From: Synechococcales cyanobacterium PMM_0003
GTDB taxonomy: Bacteria > Cyanobacteriota > Cyanobacteriia > Pseudanabaenales > Pseudanabaenaceae
NCBI GenBank assembly: GCA_949128015.1
Contig: CASBRC010000184.1
Location: 1 to 8,123 of the forward strand
Reading direction: 5' to 3'
DNA length: 8,123 nucleotides
The notes below the pieces were generated by a model that searched no databases, was not told the DNA's origin, and saw nothing but the letters and a program-made list of their open reading frames with translations. The stretch's first letter is position 1, and the number at the start of each line of letters is the position of its first letter. Of this stretch, positions 5,358 through 8,123 are shown piece by piece. Position numbers and translations under genes: made by a program.

Positions 5358-6212
5358 ATGTCATCCTCTAAAACTGTTACGATCGCAGTTATTCAGGCTT
5401 CTCTGAATGCTGATGTTGCTACTAATATCACTAAAATATCAGAATTAGTGCGTAAGGCGGCTCATCAAGGAGCGCAAGTAATTTTGCCACCAGAATTATT
5501 TGAAAGCCCATATTTTTGTCGAGAAGAGCGCGATCGCTTTTTTGATTGGGCGCAACCTGTCGAAAATCATCCAACGATTGCCCATTTTCAAAATCTGGCT
5601 AAAGAACTTAATGTGGTGATTCCCGTTTCATTTTTTGAGAGAGCGGGACAAGTCTATTACAACAGTCTGGCGATGGTTGATGCTGACGGATCATTACTGG
5701 GCGTATACCGCAAAAGCCACATTCCTGATGGGCCGGGTTACGAAGAAAAGTTTTATTTTCGCGGTGGCGATACAGGCTTTAAAGTTTGGGATACCGCTTT
5801 TGGCAAAATCGGTGTGGGGATATGCTGGGATCAGTGGTTCCCTGAATGTGCCAGAGCGATGGTGTTGATGGGCGCAGAGATTTTGTTATACCCAACTGCG
5901 ATCGGTTCTGAGCCTGAAGAGCCAAATTTAAATACTAAAGATCCTTGGCAACGAGCGATGATCGGTCATGCAGTGAGTAATGTCATTCCTGTGGCGGCGG
6001 CGAATCGGATTGGCTTGGAGGGAAATCAAACTTTTTATGGTCATTCCTTTATTGCTAACCATCGTGGCGATAAGGTCGCGGAGTTAAATGACGCTGAAGA
6101 AGGCGTGATTTTAGCTGATTTCGATCTTGACCAAGTGCGACTTAATCGGGCTTCCTTTGGCTTTTTTCGCGATCGCCGTCCCGACTTGTATCAGGTTTTA
6201 TTATCTCCGTAG
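5358..6212 (+). CDS. aguB: N-carbamoylputrescine amidase
   Basis: A 284-residue nitrilase-superfamily (carbon-nitrogen hydrolase) enzyme that converts N-carbamoylputrescine to putrescine, CO2 and ammonia. This is the second step of the agmatine deiminase route to polyamines. The catalytic triad is visible: E46 in LPPELFE, K119 in YRKSHIPDGPGYEEKFYF and C156 in VGICWDQWFPE. The KSHIPDGPGY-EKFYF block and the AANRIG...FYGHSFI stretch are typical of AguB rather than of generic nitrilases. Length matches the family (about 290). Its partner agmatine deiminase (aguA) is not in the window. The gene diverges from yidD and ends at a hairpin shared with the convergent phosphatase gene. No Shine-Dalgarno sequence precedes the ATG. 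Alternative CN-hydrolase substrates are possible but the sequence favours AguB. Confidence 0.92.
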   Translation: MSSSKTVTIAVIQASLNADVATNITKISELVRKAAHQGAQVILPPELFESPYFCREERDRFFDWAQPVENHPTIAHFQNLAKELNVVIPVSFFERAGQVYYNSLAMVDADGSLLGVYRKSHIPDGPGYEEKFYFRGGDTGFKVWDTAFGKIGVGICWDQWFPECARAMVLMGAEILLYPTAIGSEPEEPNLNTKDPWQRAMIGHAVSNVIPVAAANRIGLEGNQTFYGHSFIANHRGDKVAELNDAEEGVILADFDLDQVRLNRASFGFFRDRRPDLYQVLLSP

Positions 6213-6219
6213 AAACTCT

Positions 6220-6248
6220 ATCGAAATGTCGCAAAGCGACATTTCGAT
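6220..6248. terminator. Bidirectional hairpin terminator between aguB and the phosphatase gene
   Basis: A perfect 13-bp stem (ATCGAAATGTCGC and its complement) with an AAA loop begins 7 bases after the aguB stop and ends one base before the stop codon of the convergent gene. It fills almost the whole 36-base gap, so it is well placed to terminate both. The core is CGCAAAGCG (6230-6238). T-runs after the stem are short (TTTATA on the plus strand). Confidence 0.75.
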
Positions 6249-7022
6249 TTATACCCAAGACCAACGCCGCTTAGGACTATTACTCTTGCCAATTTCTAGT
6301 CTTTGCGATCGCGTCGGCATTGGCTCAATCACCGTCGTAATATCCGATAGTGAATTTACCCTTAACTCATTGGTAAAAGTATTACATTGATAAACTGTTG
6401 CCGAATCGACATCTAACGCTGATAACCAGCCGCTTTTGGGGTGATAACCACCAGTATCAATATCTAGCCAGCCCTTGCCAAGTACTAAATTTCCTGGCTT
6501 TACACCCGGGAAGACAAAGGTGATTGTATGTCCCGTGATAATAATTTTGTCTTCAAAAAACGGCTCTGTCGCACTATGAAATTCTTCGCGAATCCAACAA
6601 AATTCAGCCGCACCCTGCAATTCAAGCGGTAAATTAGGATTTAAACCTGCATGAACTAACCATACATCACCCAAATCCATATAAAGCGGTAATTGCTCCA
6701 TCCAGTTTAAATGTGCTTCTGGCAGACTAGTTTCTCCATAACTTGCCAAGGTATTAGAACCACCATTCATCAACCATCCTTTCCAGATCAGCGATCCTTC
6801 GTCACTACTAAAGGCATCAAGGCACATTTGCTCATGATTTCCCTTAAGACAAGTGTGATCATTTTCAATTATCCACCTCACAACGTCAGCACTGCGATCA
6901 CCGCGATCGATCAAGTCGCCCAAAAAAAACAATTTGTCACTAGGATCGCACTTAATAAAGTCAATTAACTTCATCAAGCCATCAAATTGACCATGAATAT
7001 CGCCGAATACAAATCGAGTCAA
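6249..7022 (-). CDS. PPP-family Ser/Thr protein phosphatase-like metallophosphoesterase
   Basis: A 257-residue calcineurin-like phosphoesterase with the PPP/lambda-phosphatase signature: GDIHG (7-11), GDLIDRGDRS (35-44) and KGNHEQM (60-66). Two further metal-binding histidines are H124 (VHAG) and H165 (ITGHT). Together these give a dinuclear metal site for phosphoester hydrolysis. Likely substrates are phosphoproteins, although bacterial relatives also cleave dinucleotide polyphosphates (ApaH) or other esters, so substrate is inferred. The start is TTG at 7022-7020. An in-frame TGA lies three codons upstream, the GDIHG motif follows six residues later as in relatives, and GGTGA stands 6 bases before the TTG. 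There is no transmembrane segment or signal peptide. It converges on aguB. Confidence 0.9.
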   Translation of the reverse strand: MTRFVFGDIHGQFDGLMKLIDFIKCDPSDKLFFLGDLIDRGDRSADVVRWIIENDHTCLKGNHEQMCLDAFSSDEGSLIWKGWLMNGGSNTLASYGETSLPEAHLNWMEQLPLYMDLGDVWLVHAGLNPNLPLELQGAAEFCWIREEFHSATEPFFEDKIIITGHTITFVFPGVKPGNLVLGKGWLDIDTGGYHPKSGWLSALDVDSATVYQCNTFTNELRVNSLSDITTVIEPMPTRSQRLEIGKSNSPKRRWSWV

Positions 7023-7028
7023 CTTATC

Positions 7029-7033
7029 TCACC
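7029..7033 (-). promoter_or_regulatory. Shine-Dalgarno sequence fixing the TTG start of the phosphatase
   Basis: On the minus strand GGGTGAGAT precedes the TTG. Its GGTGA complements UCACC at the 16S rRNA 3' end and sits 6 bases from the start. The upstream in-frame TGA overlaps it, so no earlier start is possible. Confidence 0.6.
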
Positions 7034-7299
7034 CTATTTCATAAATGGTGAATGCGAAAACATCAAGCCAAGAACATTAATAATCTAGATCTAACGACGG
7101 GTATCAATAAGTTATAACAGTCTACTGAGTTTTTTAAGGTTGGTACAACTTTTAAAAGAGTTATTATTTTATCTACTGTTTCTATTTTATGACAGATCTT
7201 CCTTGCTTTCGTTCCATTTTGTTTCCTTTGATATTAAGCGAGGTCGTGCTTTCCTTTCTGAGGTTAAATTAAAAAACGTTATATGTCGTTTTACCTTTT
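7034..7299. other. Gene-free spacer between the phosphatase gene and truB
   Basis: The full gap is 277 bases and AT-rich. It holds the phosphatase ribosome binding site, an 8-bp palindrome GTTATAAC (7111-7118), and a promoter candidate for truB. A weak inverted repeat AAAACG/CGTTTT (7273-7278, 7287-7292) lies just before truB. A 27-codon frame from 7189 to 7272 is not convincing. No tRNA-like or riboswitch-like fold was recognised by eye. Confidence 0.5.
7140..7167 (+). promoter_or_regulatory. Candidate truB promoter
   Basis: TTGGTA (7140-7145) and TATTAT (7162-7167) are separated by 16 bases, matching the sigma70 consensus at 4/6 and 5/6. Initiation near 7174 would leave a leader of about 125 bases before truB. 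Confidence 0.33.
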
Positions 7300-8123
7300 A
7301 TGTTTGATGGATTTATTAGTATCGATAAGCCGCCACTGATCACTGCCCATGATTGTGTGAGTAAATTACGAAAATTACTTAAACAAAAGAAAATTGGTCA
7401 TGGCGGCACTCTCGATCCAATGGCTACAGGAGTATTGCCGATCGCAGTTGGTAATGCGACGCGACTTTTAAGATTTTTGCCAGAAGGTAAAGCTTATGAG
7501 GCAAGGATTCGCTTTGGAATTATCACAAATACTCATGACATTACAGGTAAAGTTTTAAGCGATCGCATTTGTCCAAATTTAAGGCTCGAAGAGGTTAAAG
7601 AATTACTACCTCTATTTTTAGGCAAAATCACGCAGCGCCCGCCCGCCTTTAGTGCAATTTGGATTAATGGGCAGCGGCTCTATGATTTAGCGCGTCGGGG
7701 CGAAATTATAGAAGCTGATATTCCCATGCGTTCAGTTGAAATTTCGGAAATTAAAGTATTAGGCTGGACAGAGGGCGATTATCCAGAAATAGATGTGGCA
7801 ATCGCCTGTGGGTCTGGTACATATATTCGCTCGATCGCCCGTGACTTAGGAGAAAAACTCGGCGTTGGCGCGACACTATCAGGGTTAAAGCGTACTTTTA
7901 GCAATGGCTTTGATTTAGCGTCGAGTTTGTCTTTTGATCAGGTTGAAGAATTTATGCGATCGCAATCTCTCGAAGTACTTGCACCTGATCACGGCTTACA
8001 TTTTTTACCAATGATCACTCTTGATGAGGATGAGACGACAGGTTGGCGGATGGGACGGGTAATCGCTATCTCTGATGATTTTGCGACCTTATGTGAAAAA
8101 AATATTTATGTACGAACCTGCGA
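7300..8123 (+). CDS. truB: tRNA pseudouridine-55 synthase TruB, partial (3' end outside window)
   Basis: TruB isomerises U55 in the T-loop of tRNAs. The frame is open for 274 codons from the ATG at 7300 to the window edge, so all conserved parts are present and only the C-terminal tail is missing. GFISIDKPP (4-12) opens the domain. GHGGTLDPMATGVLPI (33-48) carries the catalytic D39, and KAYEA (64-68) has the conserved Tyr. RPPAFSAIWINGQRLYDLARRG (113-134) and CGSGTYIRSIARDLG (170-184) complete the family blocks. Residues after about 235 should be the short C-terminal PUA-like region, here poorly conserved (LDEDETTGWRMGRVIAIS). The ATG lacks a Shine-Dalgarno sequence; MFDGFISIDKPP matches the usual N-terminus closely, so the start is secure. 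Confidence 0.95.
   Translation, partial: MFDGFISIDKPPLITAHDCVSKLRKLLKQKKIGHGGTLDPMATGVLPIAVGNATRLLRFLPEGKAYEARIRFGIITNTHDITGKVLSDRICPNLRLEEVKELLPLFLGKITQRPPAFSAIWINGQRLYDLARRGEIIEADIPMRSVEISEIKVLGWTEGDYPEIDVAIACGSGTYIRSIARDLGEKLGVGATLSGLKRTFSNGFDLASSLSFDQVEEFMRSQSLEVLAPDHGLHFLPMITLDEDETTGWRMGRVIAISDDFATLCEKNIYVRTC

Larger units (their letters stand above)
36..7963. repeat. Dispersed HIP1 octamers (GCGATCGC), 14 copies
   Basis: Perfect GCGATCGC copies start at 36, 575, 915, 1587, 2806, 4133, 4399, 4447, 4733, 5530, 6169, 6305, 7559 and 7956. Random expectation for a given octamer in 8 kb is about 0.1, so this is the cyanobacterial HIP1 signature. All copies lie inside coding regions; none lies in the larger intergenic spacers. 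The span given is from first to last copy, not a continuous element. Confidence 0.95.

Noticed and set aside
5041..6248. An aguB-yidD-phosphatase functional system
   Set aside because: The genes are divergent or convergent, have separate terminators, and their known roles are unrelated.
7189..7272. 27-codon frame beginning MTDLPCFRSILFP upstream of truB
   Set aside because: It is partly hydrophobic but matches no small photosystem or cytochrome subunit I know, has no ribosome binding site, and a frame this short is expected by chance.

Overview
The window comes from a cyanobacterium. The evidence is 14 perfect copies of the HIP1 octamer GCGATCGC in 8.1 kb, a plant-type [2Fe-2S] ferredoxin, an AguB-type N-carbamoylputrescine amidase, and a run of housekeeping proteins in their cyanobacterial forms (long NusB, YvcK with an N-terminal membrane anchor). 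Moderate AT-richness and HIP1 density would fit a Pseudanabaena-like lineage, but that is a guess. It reads as ordinary core chromosome. I see no transposase, integrase, CRISPR array, tRNA, rRNA or phage gene, and nothing that clearly forms a new multi-gene system.

Layout. On the left, minus strand: the 5' part of an MnmD-like tRNA methyltransferase (runs off the window at base 1), a strong hairpin terminator, and a ferredoxin gene. From a shared 132-bp divergent spacer, nusB and a 64-codon two-helix membrane protein gene run on the plus strand. They converge on a five-gene minus-strand run, in transcription order: yidD, rsmE, yjbQ, yvcK and an RsbW-like ATP-binding regulator gene. yjbQ and yvcK are coupled (TAA directly abuts ATG). 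A long hairpin separates rsmE from yjbQ, and a 228-bp AT-rich gap with a 9-bp tandem repeat precedes rsmE. On the plus strand, aguB diverges from yidD and converges on a PPP-type phosphatase gene over a bidirectional hairpin. After a 277-bp gene-free spacer, truB begins and runs off the right end.

Functional themes. Several genes serve translation and RNA: MnmD (tRNA wobble), RsmE (16S rRNA U1498), TruB (tRNA U55) and NusB (rRNA antitermination). Others serve the envelope and carbon balance (YidD, YvcK), phospho-signalling (RsbW-like regulator, PPP phosphatase), electron transfer (ferredoxin) and polyamine synthesis (AguB). They look like neighbours rather than one pathway.

The most notable non-coding signals are three gene-end hairpins sharing the core CGC(A/G)AAGCG, and a 9-bp TAATCCGTG-like tandem repeat that supplies the GTG start of rsmE and puts a TAA stop in frame every 9 bases upstream. 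Start codons are varied: GTG for rsmE and the RsbW-like gene, TTG for the phosphatase. Clear Shine-Dalgarno sequences appear only before yvcK and the TTG-started phosphatase.
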